The notes under the pieces were generated by a model. It was not told the origin of the DNA. It searched no databases and was given only the letters and a program-made list of their open reading frames with translations. A stretch of 44,041 nt of DNA, from contig CALMUT010000308.1 of assembly GCA_937872925.1 (NCBI GenBank), positions 1 through 44,041 of the forward strand. Reading direction: 5' to 3'. The DNA comes from an uncultured Myxococcales bacterium (lineage in GTDB: Bacteria; Myxococcota_A; Polyangia; Polyangiales; Polyangiaceae). Made by a program: the position numbers and the translations under genes. Below, one piece after another: positions 1 through 7,770 of the stretch (positions within the stretch are counted from its first letter, which is position 1; each line of letters opens with the position of its first letter).

Positions 1-314
1 GTGGAAGCGGGGGCAGGGGCGGCAGTGCGACGAAGTCCTGCGCGCAGCTCGAGGCGGACTACGCTTCGACTCTCGCCACCGCAAAGTACTGCACCAGTTC
101 GATTTCCTGCGGCAACGGGCAGGCGGATAAGAAGCTGGGCTGCACCTGTCAGACGTCGGTCGTCTCGTCGTCGTCGGCGTACGCCAAGCTCGCGCCGATC
201 AAACTACAGTGGTACCAGCAGAACTGCGACGCAGGCGGAGTGATTTGTGGAGCCTGTCCGACGCCAAGCGGCTACGCGTGCCTATCCAGCAAGTGCACGG
301 AAGTCTACAACTAG
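1..314 (+). CDS. Cys-rich secreted protein, C-terminal part (5' end outside window)
   Basis: The third frame is open from the window edge to a TAG at 312-314 and encodes about 103 residues; no start codon is needed inside the window. The fragment starts with a short Gly/Ser-rich stretch (GSGGRGGS) like the linkers that follow the lipid-attached Cys in myxobacterial lipoproteins. It then has a compact domain with nine cysteines, several in close pairs such as CGAC, and ends in a Cys-containing tail finishing TEVYN. Cys spacing and linker suggest an exported, disulfide-stabilised domain. I do not recognise a named family, and the signal peptide or lipobox would lie upstream of the window. The reading at 1-243 in another frame is rejected because it is Arg-rich and of shadow composition. 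Confidence 0.6.
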   Translation, partial: GSGGRGGSATKSCAQLEADYASTLATAKYCTSSISCGNGQADKKLGCTCQTSVVSSSSAYAKLAPIKLQWYQQNCDAGGVICGACPTPSGYACLSSKCTEVYN

Positions 315-385
315 CGGCGGCTCGTCTGCCCTTCAAGCCCCTGTAGCAGCGGCCGCCCACGCCCGCGTGGCGGCTCAGGCCGGCG

Positions 386-1036
386 CTACAACGCCCAGCC
401 CACGGAGCCTCCGATGTCGACGCCGGAGTGGAAGTCATCGCTGTCCCGCACGTACTCGGACCAGTTCGCGTCTTCGCTTCGCGCCACCGGCAAGACCAGC
501 CCAGCGCGCAGCATCACGCTGATCCCGCTGCCGCCAGGCGACCATCGCACCGCTTCCACGCTCCATGCATGGGTGACGGCTTGCACTCGTTCGCTCAGAT
601 CACGATCGGCCTCTCGCCGAGAGCGCCATTGCGCCTCGAAACCGAGCCAGGGGCCCGCATTGATCGTCCAAGCGCCTTCGGGATCTGGCGAATCGACCAG
701 CGTGGGCGTCACACCGAAGCGCAGGAAGGCAAAGCGACTGCCAAAGTCGCCGCCGCCGCCGCCACCGAGCCCGCTCTCGGCTGCCCAGGTTCCGTCGAAG
801 AGCACCGCACCGGCGACGCCGAGAATCACAGACTCCGTGCGCTGGCTTCCGTTGACCAAGGTAAAGCTCTGAAACGGCAGCGTGAAGCGAATCGTGGGTG
901 CGATGTCGGCGCGCGGCGTGCCGTCTAGCTCACGGACGTCCGTCGCGTCTTTTTGGACGAAGTCCTGCGCGCTGGCAGTTTGCGTGCCGCCCAGCAGCAC
1001 GACGACCATGCATCCGCTCAGAGACGCGTTGCGCAT
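386..1036 (-). CDS. Exported protein of unknown function, possibly outer-membrane barrel-like
   Basis: About 216 residues. The ATG at 1036 gives a good Sec signal peptide: MRN, a hydrophobic core of about 14 residues, then an Ala-x-Ala type cleavage site (TASAQ) near residue 23. A longer in-frame reading back to 1255 would add 73 Arg-rich residues antisense to nothing else and would bury the signal peptide, so it is rejected. The mature part has alternating polar and hydrophobic stretches, a run of Gly near residue 85, and repeated short strands ending in a hydrophobic C-terminus (VGWAL), which would suit a small outer-membrane beta barrel. That is inference; I recognise no family. It lies 23 bp downstream of the lipoprotein gene at 1060-1779 on the same strand, so the two are probably co-transcribed. 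Confidence 0.65.
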   Translation of the reverse strand: MRNASLSGCMVVVLLGGTQTASAQDFVQKDATDVRELDGTPRADIAPTIRFTLPFQSFTLVNGSQRTESVILGVAGAVLFDGTWAAESGLGGGGGGDFGSRFAFLRFGVTPTLVDSPDPEGAWTINAGPWLGFEAQWRSRREADRDLSERVQAVTHAWSVEAVRWSPGGSGISVMLRAGLVLPVARSEDANWSEYVRDSDDFHSGVDIGGSVGWAL

Positions 1037-1059
1037 GAGGTGAGTATACTCAGGCGCGA

Positions 1060-1779
1060 CTAGCCGTCGCTGCTCTTGTCCGCGCAGCTCAGAAACTTGC
1101 CGCCGCCGCAGAAGCAGTCGCAGGGCGGATCGCCGGCACACGGCGCGTCGCATTCGCAGAAGCAATCTTCGGTGACCGGAGCGCAGTCGATCCGAGACTT
1201 GCACTCGCAGAAGTTCGAAATGATTTCGCAAGTTGGATTGGCCTGGGCGGCGCACTTTACCTGACCGTCTTCGCAGCGGCAGCTACAGTCCGTCGTGTTC
1301 AGCGGGCCTTCGAAACCCTCGCAGGTTGCGCACAGCAGCGACGGGCAGCTCAGCACATCCGCCAGCTCCGGTTTGCACTCCCAGCCCTTCGGGCCGCAGG
1401 TCTCACCGGGCAAGGGCAGCCCCCAGCACGTGCCCTGCGGACAGTCTTTCGGCAGCACGGTGCCGGCGGGGCACGTCCAGGTGTGGGCCACGCAGGACGC
1501 GGTCTCCGGAAACCAATCACTGCCGCAACCCGCGGCACACATCGGCGCAGATCCGGAACATCCTGTCGCTCCCGCGCTGCCACCGCTCGCGGCGCCGGAT
1601 CCGCCCGATCCACCGCTTGCGGTGCCAGCGCCGCCGCCGGTGTCGGACGCGTCGTTCCCCGTCGAACCGCCGCAGTTCACCAGCAGAAACGCTGATAGCG
1701 CCAGGGGGAGCGCCCACAGCTTCCGGCGGCGCGGCTTTCGATGGGATCTGAATCGGGGTTCGTCCTCATAGGCGCGCAT
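1060..1779 (-). CDS. Cys-rich lipoprotein with Gly/Ser linker
   Basis: About 239 residues from the ATG at 1779. The N-terminus is basic (RKPRRRK), followed by a hydrophobic segment ending in a lipobox LVNC with the lipidated Cys near residue 36, so it should be an outer-membrane or surface lipoprotein. After the Cys comes a 35-residue Gly/Ser/Ala linker (repeated GGSGGSG), then a domain with more than 25 cysteines, many as C-x-C or C-x-C-x-C (CSCRCED, CFCECDAPC, CDCFCGGG). This suggests disulfide knots or metal binding. The C-terminal CDCFCGGGKFLSC resembles the SEC-C type of zinc motif, but I would not assign it. A 15-bp dyad overlaps the start codon. Probably co-transcribed with the exported protein downstream. 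Function unknown. Confidence 0.75.
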   Translation of the reverse strand: MRAYEDEPRFRSHRKPRRRKLWALPLALSAFLLVNCGGSTGNDASDTGGGAGTASGGSGGSGAASGGSAGATGCSGSAPMCAAGCGSDWFPETASCVAHTWTCPAGTVLPKDCPQGTCWGLPLPGETCGPKGWECKPELADVLSCPSLLCATCEGFEGPLNTTDCSCRCEDGQVKCAAQANPTCEIISNFCECKSRIDCAPVTEDCFCECDAPCAGDPPCDCFCGGGKFLSCADKSSDG

Positions 1780-1792
1780 ACACCACGTGTAT
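1778..1792. promoter_or_regulatory. Short dyad overlapping a lipoprotein start codon
   Basis: ATACAC at 1778-1783 and GTGTAT at 1787-1792 form a perfect 6-bp inverted repeat with a 3-base centre, overlapping the first codon of the minus-strand lipoprotein gene. It sits in the divergent region shared with the CreD-like gene that starts at 1947. It could be an operator or a start-site hairpin; a 6-bp arm may also arise by chance. Confidence 0.25.
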
Positions 1793-1946
1793 CCAGGATC
1801 CGTGCCAGCGCGTTTTGCAGCGTCACGGCGTGCGGATGCGGAACTGAGCTCAACACTGTGCAGCTTGTGTGGAGAACGCGTGGAGACGGAATCAGCGGTC
1901 CAATATGGGCGTTGGCTCCTTCGTCCAAAGCGGGCGGAGGATAAGC

Positions 1947-3410
1947 ATGCGACGTTTTTTGGCGATATTGGTGATTTGGCTGGGCGCAGCGGCGGCCTGG
2001 ATGGTGCTGGGCTCGACGCTCCTGGTGCGCTCGGGCGAAGTGAGCCACGCGCTGCGCGGTGAAGTGCATCAACTGTGGGGCGCGCCCATTGAGCAGCAGC
2101 CGCCAACGGGAGTGCTGCTGACGCCCGGCGCGGTCGCCGAAGCGACGACGAAGCAAGCGCCGCGACAAGAAGTGTCACGGAGGCCCGGATCGAACAACGC
2201 TCCGACTCACGGCGGCATTCCCGCCGCCAAAAAGTACGCGCCGGCGGCTGATCCGGGGGCGAACCCGGATACTTCTGGCGACAATCAGGCCGCGGCGGAC
2301 ACGGATTCGGCCGTTGCGGACACGGACTCGAACGCGGCGACCCCAACAACGGTCGCCAGCTCGCCCGCGCGCTTGAACGCTTCCAAGCTCGATGTCGATC
2401 TCGAACTGGAACACCGCAAGAAGGGACTGATCTGGTTCCCCACCTACGCCGTGGACTTCGCTGGGGACTATCGCTTCGAAAACACGGAGAGCGAAGCGCG
2501 GGACCTAGTGGTCACCTTGCCGCTGCAAGAGACCAACGCGCTGTATGAGGGCTTCGAAGTGCTCGCCGCGGGCAAGGCGCTGCGTGCGGAGGTCGAAAAT
2601 GGCCGCGCAGTGTTCCGCGACAAGCTCGCCGCCAAAGAGCAGAAGACCTACACCGTGCGCTATCGCTCACGCGGCACCGAGCGCTGGAGCTACCACTTGA
2701 CCGCGGGCACCGGTCGCGTCGACGGCTTCGAGCTCAACTTGAAGACGGACTTTGCTGACGTGGACTTTCCGAGCGGATCCATCTCCCCATCGGCGCACCA
2801 AGCCACGGCGGGTGGTTGGACTGGCGCGTGGAGGTTTTCCAGCTTGGTCGCCAGCACGCCCATCGGCGTGGAGATGCCGCAATTGCTGAACCCTGGGCCC
2901 CTGGCATCGCGCATCACCTTCTTTGCGCCGCTATCGCTGTTGTTCTTCTTTTTCGTCGTGGCGATCATGGCGACAGCGCAGAAGCGCGCCCTGCACCCGC
3001 TGCATTACTTTTTCCTGAGCTGCGCCTTCTTCGCCTTCCACTTGCTCTTTTCCTATCTAGTGGATCACGTTGCCGTGGGTCCGGCCTTTGCGCTGAGCGC
3101 GGGAGTCAGTGTGCTCTTGGTGGTCACGTACGCGCGCCTGTTCGTGGGCTGGAAGTTTGCGCTGCGCGAGATGGGTTTGGCGCAGGTGATCTACCTGGTG
3201 TTGTTTTCGTTCACCTTCTTCTTCGATGGCTACACGGGGCTATCCGTCACCGTGGGCGCCATCGTGACACTTTTCGTCGTGATGCAAGTCACCGGCCGCA
3301 AAAGTTGGCGCGAGCTGCTCGGCGAGGGCGAAGAAGAACCGGCTCCGCGTTGTGCAGCTCCGTATCGATGTGGCGTGCCGGCCATCGAAGACGCGGGCGC
3401 CGCGGAGTAA
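1947..3410 (+). CDS. CreD-like inner membrane protein
   Basis: About 487 residues. The ATG at 1947 is chosen because GGCGGAGG lies 6 bases upstream and the protein then starts with a typical membrane anchor (MRRFLAILVIWLG...). Layout: one N-terminal membrane segment (residues about 3-25); a large extracytoplasmic region with a Thr/Ala/Asp-rich insert (about 60-150), then a beta-rich domain; and from about residue 320 a C-terminal block of five or six hydrophobic segments. The motif MPQLLNPGPLASRI just before that block, and LHPLHYFF starting the second segment, look like the CreD inner-membrane family, whose function is linked to envelope stress but poorly defined. No creB/creC two-component pair is adjacent. 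The acidic low-complexity insert is not something I expect in enterobacterial CreD. Confidence 0.62.
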   Translation: MRRFLAILVIWLGAAAAWMVLGSTLLVRSGEVSHALRGEVHQLWGAPIEQQPPTGVLLTPGAVAEATTKQAPRQEVSRRPGSNNAPTHGGIPAAKKYAPAADPGANPDTSGDNQAAADTDSAVADTDSNAATPTTVASSPARLNASKLDVDLELEHRKKGLIWFPTYAVDFAGDYRFENTESEARDLVVTLPLQETNALYEGFEVLAAGKALRAEVENGRAVFRDKLAAKEQKTYTVRYRSRGTERWSYHLTAGTGRVDGFELNLKTDFADVDFPSGSISPSAHQATAGGWTGAWRFSSLVASTPIGVEMPQLLNPGPLASRITFFAPLSLLFFFFVVAIMATAQKRALHPLHYFFLSCAFFAFHLLFSYLVDHVAVGPAFALSAGVSVLLVVTYARLFVGWKFALREMGLAQVIYLVLFSFTFFFDGYTGLSVTVGAIVTLFVVMQVTGRKSWRELLGEGEEEPAPRCAAPYRCGVPAIEDAGAAE

Positions 3411-3550
3411 CCTCGAATAGCAGCGCGGGGGGCGCGGCTTCGGGGAGGCGCTGGGCCCGGCGTCCCGCCCCGGAACCACAAGATGCAAGGCCCGGCTGCT
3501 CTGTTCGTGGCCTGGGCCGTTCCCTGGCGGAAAAAGAGCCGCCCCCAGCC

Positions 3551-3579
3551 TTGACACTTAGATGCTCCATACATATATG
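3551..3579 (+). promoter_or_regulatory. Predicted sigma-70 promoter of the nrtR operon
   Basis: TTGACA at 3551-3556 is a perfect -35 box. Seventeen bases later, 3574-3579 reads TATATG, a 4/6 match to the -10 consensus. Transcription would start near 3586, only about 9 bases before the ATG at 3595, so the first message would have almost no leader and no clear ribosome binding site. The region is conspicuously AT-rich in otherwise GC-rich DNA. It is the only good promoter seen upstream of the eight-gene operon. Confidence 0.65.
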
Positions 3580-3594
3580 TAGTATGTATCTAAG
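3557..3594. promoter_or_regulatory. 38-bp palindromic operator candidate, probable NrtR site
   Basis: CTTAGAT (3557-3563) and ATCTAAG (3588-3594) are perfect inverted repeats around a centre at 3575.5. The core ACATATATGT (3571-3580) is itself a perfect palindrome with exactly the same centre. The element begins directly after the -35 box, covers the -10 box and ends at the base before the nrtR start codon, so a bound repressor would block RNA polymerase. NrtR proteins are known to autoregulate NAD-salvage genes from palindromic sites; that this one is the NrtR box is inference from position and symmetry. Confidence 0.65.
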
Positions 3595-4332
3595 ATGATC
3601 AGCGAAAGACAGTTTCTCCGCGCCTACGACGCCAGCGCTTTTGACCGGGTTTCGGTCACCGTGGACGTGGTGTTGCTTTCGGTCGCGGACGGCGGGCTGC
3701 ACGCGCTGGTGCATCGCCGCGCCGAGCATCCTTGTCGGGACAAGTGGGCACTGCCCGGCGGCTTCGTGCAGCTGGCGGAGTCCCTCGACGCGGCCGCCGC
3801 CCGCGTGCTGCGCGACAAAGCGGGGCTAGAAGACGTATTTGTCGAACAGCTGTACACATTCGGGGAGCCGTGTCGTGATCCGCGCACCCGGGTGATCTCC
3901 GTCGGCTACTACGCCCTGGTCGACATCACGCGCTTCGAGCAAGCCCACGCCGCGCGGGAGGACGTCATCTCCGCGCAGATCGTCGTGCCCTGGAAGGGTG
4001 AACGGGGCGGCGCGGTGCAGCTATTCGGTGACCAGAAGCAGACCCTCGACGTTGCCTTCGACCACGCGGAGATCATCGGCGCGGCCGTGAAGCGCATCCG
4101 CGGTAAGTTGGGCTACGCACCGATTGGTTTCGAGTTCTTGCCGAAGCGATTCACGCTTTTGGATTTGCGCCAGGTGCACGAAGCCGTGTTGGGGCGGAGA
4201 CTGAACAAAGACTCGTTTCGTCGCACAGTGCTTGCTTCGGGCCTGGTGCGTGCAACGGGCCAGCGCGAGCGCGCGGTGGACCATCGGCCGGCGGAGCTAT
4301 TCCGCTTCAATCGCAAGGAGGCGCGGGCATGA
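3595..4332 (+). CDS. nrtR: NrtR-family Nudix-type transcriptional regulator of NAD metabolism
   Basis: 245 residues, the usual NrtR size: an N-terminal Nudix domain (about 18-150) and a C-terminal winged helix-turn-helix (about 165-240, starting RFTLLDLRQVHEAVLG). Family knowledge: NrtR represses NAD salvage genes and releases DNA on binding ADP-ribose or related NAD metabolites. The Nudix box is degenerate. G56, E62, R70, G77 and L78 are kept, but the metal-binding glutamates of the REUxEExGU core are V71, D74 and K75, so hydrolysis is unlikely and the domain probably only senses ligand. It is first in the operon, directly behind the palindromic promoter, and its TGA overlaps the pncB ATG (4329-4332). 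The adjacent pncB, nicotinamidase-like gene and nadR strongly support an NAD-related effector. Confidence 0.9.
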   Translation: MISERQFLRAYDASAFDRVSVTVDVVLLSVADGGLHALVHRRAEHPCRDKWALPGGFVQLAESLDAAAARVLRDKAGLEDVFVEQLYTFGEPCRDPRTRVISVGYYALVDITRFEQAHAAREDVISAQIVVPWKGERGGAVQLFGDQKQTLDVAFDHAEIIGAAVKRIRGKLGYAPIGFEFLPKRFTLLDLRQVHEAVLGRRLNKDSFRRTVLASGLVRATGQRERAVDHRPAELFRFNRKEARA

Positions 4333-5390
4333 GCCTGGGAAGCACCGACGCCTACAAGCTGACCATGGCGGAAGCGGGCTACCCGCTGCGCGAGGAGTGC
4401 TTCACCTATACGCATCGTCGCGGCGGCGTGGCGCTGTTGCCCTTTGACGTGCACGCGGAAGTGCAGAGGTTACTTCCCGCAGCGGACGCCGCCGCGTGCG
4501 ATGAGCTGGAGCGCGTCGGGATCCGTCTCAGCGCGGGGACGCGCGCGGCCCTCGCGTTGCCAGACCGCGTGCGGGTGCAGACTCTACCCAAAGGCGCGTG
4601 GTTTGCGCCCGGGGAGCCGGTCTTCAGCGTGATCGGTCCCAGCGCGCTAGTGTCGTTTTTGGAGCCGCAGTTGCTGATGCTGGCGTATCGCATCCAACTC
4701 GCCACCCTGGCACTGGTGGAGCCGGCGCGACTCGCCGCCGAAGTGGGCGTGGTCAGCTGCGCACAGCAGCGGGAGATTGTGCTTTCGTGTTTGGACGGGG
4801 TGCGCGTGGCGGCGCCAGAAGTGCGCGTTGACGCCGAGGGGTACCGCGAGCGCGTGTTCGAGCGGGCCAGCGCCCTGGTCCACTGCGTGGAGGATCCAGC
4901 GCGGCTGTTCGAGATCGGGCTGCGAGCGGCGACGTGCCTGGAGCAACATCTGCTCGCTCTTGACGCATGCAAGTGCGCAGGCATCACGCGGACCAGTCAC
5001 GTGGGCGGCGCTCGCACTCTCGGGCTTGGAGCCGTGGGCACCATGGGCCACGAGCACGTGCAGCGCTTCTTTTCGGATCCGGTGGCGTTTGCGGCCATGC
5101 GGGACCGCGTGCCCGGCCCCGTGAGCTACTTGTTGGACACCTTCGATACGCTGCGCTCGGGTTTGCCGGCGGCATATGCGCTGATGCAAGCGCGCGGCAT
5201 CAGCGACAGCGTGCGCTTCGATTCCGGGGATAAAGAGGCGCAGCTGCGCGCTGCCGTGGCCCTGGCCCGGACGCAGGATCTCGAGCCCACGCTGATCTTG
5301 GAAGACGGCTTCGACCTGGAGCAGACGGTGAAGTTCGAGGGCTTGCGGCGGAAGCTGGGCTGGGCTGCGGCGCAGCAGCTCTACGGGTAA
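4329..5390 (+). CDS. pncB: Nicotinate phosphoribosyltransferase, N-terminal three quarters (apparently frameshifted)
   Basis: Catalyses nicotinate + PRPP (+ATP) to nicotinate mononucleotide, the committed Preiss-Handler salvage step. Seen: STDAYKLTM at the N-terminus, the phospho-acceptor His in GTMGHEH (H241), the LLDTFDT loop, and the RFDSGDK phosphate-binding motif (D298). The frame stops at 5388 after 353 residues, whereas the family usually has about 390-490. The missing C-terminal piece (FKLAETGG, then KQSVPGRPVVFRR) is present downstream in the same frame at about 5445-5762, and its stop overlaps the next gene's ATG just as at other junctions of this operon. So the ancestral gene probably spanned 4329-5762 (about 477 residues), and 5388-5448 carries compensating frame changes. 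Either the gene is decayed or the assembly has clustered indel errors here. Confidence 0.85.
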   Translation: MSLGSTDAYKLTMAEAGYPLREECFTYTHRRGGVALLPFDVHAEVQRLLPAADAAACDELERVGIRLSAGTRAALALPDRVRVQTLPKGAWFAPGEPVFSVIGPSALVSFLEPQLLMLAYRIQLATLALVEPARLAAEVGVVSCAQQREIVLSCLDGVRVAAPEVRVDAEGYRERVFERASALVHCVEDPARLFEIGLRAATCLEQHLLALDACKCAGITRTSHVGGARTLGLGAVGTMGHEHVQRFFSDPVAFAAMRDRVPGPVSYLLDTFDTLRSGLPAAYALMQARGISDSVRFDSGDKEAQLRAAVALARTQDLEPTLILEDGFDLEQTVKFEGLRRKLGWAAAQQLYG

Positions 5391-5762
5391 GGCTGGGCTA
5401 TCTGGTCCTGGTACCCCGCACATTAGCGTTTTTGACATCACAAGGCGCTGGGCGGCATATTCAAACTCGCTGAGACTGGCGGGCGCGCGAGCATGAAGTT
5501 CGCGGATGCTCCCGGGGGACAGAAGCAAAGCGTGCCGGGGCGACCGGTGGTGTTCCGGCGCGTCGCAGGAGAGGGGAGTACGAGCATGATTGGACAGAGC
5601 GGTGAGCTACCGCCGCCGGGCATGCGGCAGCTCACGGAAGCCGAGTCGCCCTTCGGGGAGCGACCGGGCGACGCCCGCCCCGAGCTGAGTCCTGCGACCC
5701 AAGCGTTGGTACGTGCGCTCACTGTGGCGCGGGATCGGCGGCTGGCGGAGGTACAAGCATGA
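5391..5762 (+). pseudogene. pncB: Displaced C-terminal part of pncB
   Basis: Frame 0 (same as upstream pncB) has stops at 5388, 5424 and 5433, then is open from 5436 to a TGA at 5760-5762. It reads a typical nicotinate phosphoribosyltransferase tail: GGIFKLAETGG (from 5451), MKFADAPGG (from 5493) and KQSVPGRPVVFRR. Between the two halves the other frames give plausible bridging pieces: GYLV in one frame (from about 5396) and VFDITR in another (about 5428-5445). Three single-base losses would explain the break. The TGA overlaps the next start codon as ATGA, which supports this being the true 3' end of pncB. An ATG at 5493 could express an 89-residue fragment, but without the catalytic half it would have no obvious job. 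Confidence 0.7.
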
Positions 5763-7768
5763 ACGCGCAGCCCGAATACTTCCGTCCCGAGGATGCCGGC
5801 GCGCTGTACGTCGAGCGCGCCGACCGGGTGATCGCCGCGGGGCGCGCGCGCGCAGGGCAGGGCATGCCACCTGCCTCCCAAGACACCCGACGCGTCTGTG
5901 TCTTCGGCATCGACATGCAGGTTGGGTTTTGCTTACCCCAAGGCAGCTTGTTCGTGCCGGGCGCCGTCGCGGACACCGAGCGTGCTCTGGGCTTTGTGTA
6001 TGGCAACCTTTCGCAGATCACGAGCGTCGTGCTGTCCCAGGACACGCACAGCTTGGGGCAGATCTTCTTCGCAGACTTCTGGCTCGACGACAGCGGCGCG
6101 CATCCGGCGCCTTTCACGGTGATCAGCCACAGTGATGTGGCTAGCGGGCGCTTCCGTCCGCGCTTTTTTCAGGAAGAAGCGCTGGAGTATTTGGACCGAC
6201 TGCAGCGGAGCGGTCGCTACCAGCTCACGATTTGGCCCTACCACACCCTACGCGGCGGTCTGTCTCAGGCCATCGTGCCGGCGCTGCTCGAGGCGGCGCT
6301 GTATCACGGGGCTGCCCGTGACACGCGACCGCTGTTGGTCGAAAAGGGCATGGCGCGGCTCACGGAAAACTACTCGGTGCTCTCACCTGAGGTGCAGCAG
6401 CTTGGGGGAGCGCAGCTGGGCCGGTTTGACGAAGCGCTATTCCAGACGCTGATGGAACACGACCGGATTTATGTGATGGGACAGGCCAAGTCCCACTGCG
6501 TGCTGTCCACGCTGCGGGATTTGGCGGCGCGGGCGGAGCAATTGGATCCGTCGCTACTCGCGAAGGTGCACGTGCTGGTGGACGCGATGAGTCCTGTGGC
6601 GCCCCCGCCCCTCGACCCGCTGCCGCCAAGTTTGGACTTTCCGGCGCTGGCCGAAGCCGGGCTGCGTGAGCTTGGGGAGCGCGGCATGCGCTTGGTTCGC
6701 TGCGCAGAGGGGATCGACTTAGAAACGTCCGGCGCGGCCTCACCCGGGCGCGCCTCGGCCAGCACGGCGCGCCGCGCCCCGCGTTCATCCCGGAGTGCGG
6801 GAGCGGCGGCCCCGTCGGCGCAAGTGCGACGGGCTGGGAGCATGTCTGCGGTACTGCTCGAAGGCGGACAGGTGGCCTGCGCCACGGCGCCGAAGCCGGG
6901 GTTGGAGTCAGACGATAGTGTTGTGATCCGCGTGGCCTACGCCGGCGTGTGCCGCACGGACCTGGCTGTGGCCGCGGGCACGATCCCTGTCGCCACGCCC
7001 TTGGTGCTGGGGCACGAGTTTTCAGGGTATGTCGAGGCGCTGGGCCCAGGCGTGCAATCGCTTCGTGTGGGGGACCGCGTGAGCGTCGATCCGCGCATTG
7101 CGTGCGGGACGTGCGCGCATTGCGTCGCGGGCGGCGTGTGCAGCGCGCCGCGGCGCTTGGGGCGCGAGCAGCACGGTTGCTTCTCCGAGTACATTGCGGT
7201 GCCGGCGTCGTCGGTCCTTGCCGTGCCGGACGCCTTGAGCTTGCGCGTAGCGGCGTACCTGGAGCCTGTTGCCGCAGCCATTGCCGTAGACATGGCGCTG
7301 CTTGATCTTGATGCGGGCAGTCGCGGACTCGTCTTTGGCGACAATCGATTCACCGCGCTCGCGCTGCGGTTGCTGCGGGATCGCACCGACTTCGATGTCA
7401 CGGCGTGGGCGGGCGATCAAGGCGCTCCCGACGCAAGCGCTTACGACTTTGTGGTCGAGACTTCGGATCCACGCACGCCACTCGGGTGGGCAGTGCAAGC
7501 GCTGAGGCCGGGGGGACGCTTAGTGCTCAAGAGTCGCGGCGCGTTACTTTCGCTTCCCTTCGAAGGCATCGTGGAAAAGGAGCTGCGGTTGCAGGGCGCA
7601 GCCTACGGGGAGTTTGCGACGGCCATGCAAGCTCTAGAGCAAAGCCAAACCTTCTTTTCGACGCTGCTCGGTCGCGAGTTCGCCCTTGCGGATTTTGCTG
7701 CCTGCTTCGATCACGCGAGCGGCGATGAATCGAAGAAGACGCTGCTCTGCATCGGTGGTGGGGACTGA
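5759..7768 (+). CDS. Fusion: nicotinamidase-like cysteine hydrolase plus zinc-type MDR dehydrogenase
   Basis: 669 residues, one uninterrupted frame. Residues about 45-315 form an isochorismatase/nicotinamidase-type hydrolase: catalytic Asp D52 (GIDMQVGF), metal ligands D95 and H97, the WPYHT motif (159-163), Lys K196 and nucleophile C247 in GQAKSHCV. Such enzymes deamidate nicotinamide to nicotinate. After an Ala/Ser/Arg-rich linker (about 320-361), residues 362-669 form a zinc alcohol dehydrogenase (MDR): catalytic zinc ligands C398, H419-E420 and E502, structural zinc C449, C452, C455 and C461. The Rossmann loop reads VFGDNRF instead of GxGxxG, so cofactor binding may be altered. An internal ATG at 6842 preceded by GGGAG could also yield the dehydrogenase alone. 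It starts inside the pncB stop (ATGA) and ends 2 bp before asnB. Substrates are not known; nicotinamide for the first half is inferred from context. Confidence 0.8.
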   Translation: MNAQPEYFRPEDAGALYVERADRVIAAGRARAGQGMPPASQDTRRVCVFGIDMQVGFCLPQGSLFVPGAVADTERALGFVYGNLSQITSVVLSQDTHSLGQIFFADFWLDDSGAHPAPFTVISHSDVASGRFRPRFFQEEALEYLDRLQRSGRYQLTIWPYHTLRGGLSQAIVPALLEAALYHGAARDTRPLLVEKGMARLTENYSVLSPEVQQLGGAQLGRFDEALFQTLMEHDRIYVMGQAKSHCVLSTLRDLAARAEQLDPSLLAKVHVLVDAMSPVAPPPLDPLPPSLDFPALAEAGLRELGERGMRLVRCAEGIDLETSGAASPGRASASTARRAPRSSRSAGAAAPSAQVRRAGSMSAVLLEGGQVACATAPKPGLESDDSVVIRVAYAGVCRTDLAVAAGTIPVATPLVLGHEFSGYVEALGPGVQSLRVGDRVSVDPRIACGTCAHCVAGGVCSAPRRLGREQHGCFSEYIAVPASSVLAVPDALSLRVAAYLEPVAAAIAVDMALLDLDAGSRGLVFGDNRFTALALRLLRDRTDFDVTAWAGDQGAPDASAYDFVVETSDPRTPLGWAVQALRPGGRLVLKSRGALLSLPFEGIVEKELRLQGAAYGEFATAMQALEQSQTFFSTLLGREFALADFAACFDHASGDESKKTLLCIGGGD

Positions 7769-7770
7769 CA

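Noticed and set aside
1780..2349. N-terminal extension of the Cys-rich lipoprotein gene
   Set aside because: Would overlap the CreD-like gene antisense and place the lipoprotein signal in mid-protein.
5493..5762. Independent small gene of 89 codons between pncB and the fusion gene
   Set aside because: Its sequence is the expected C-terminal tail of nicotinate phosphoribosyltransferase and its homology begins upstream of the ATG, so it is better explained as part of a broken pncB.
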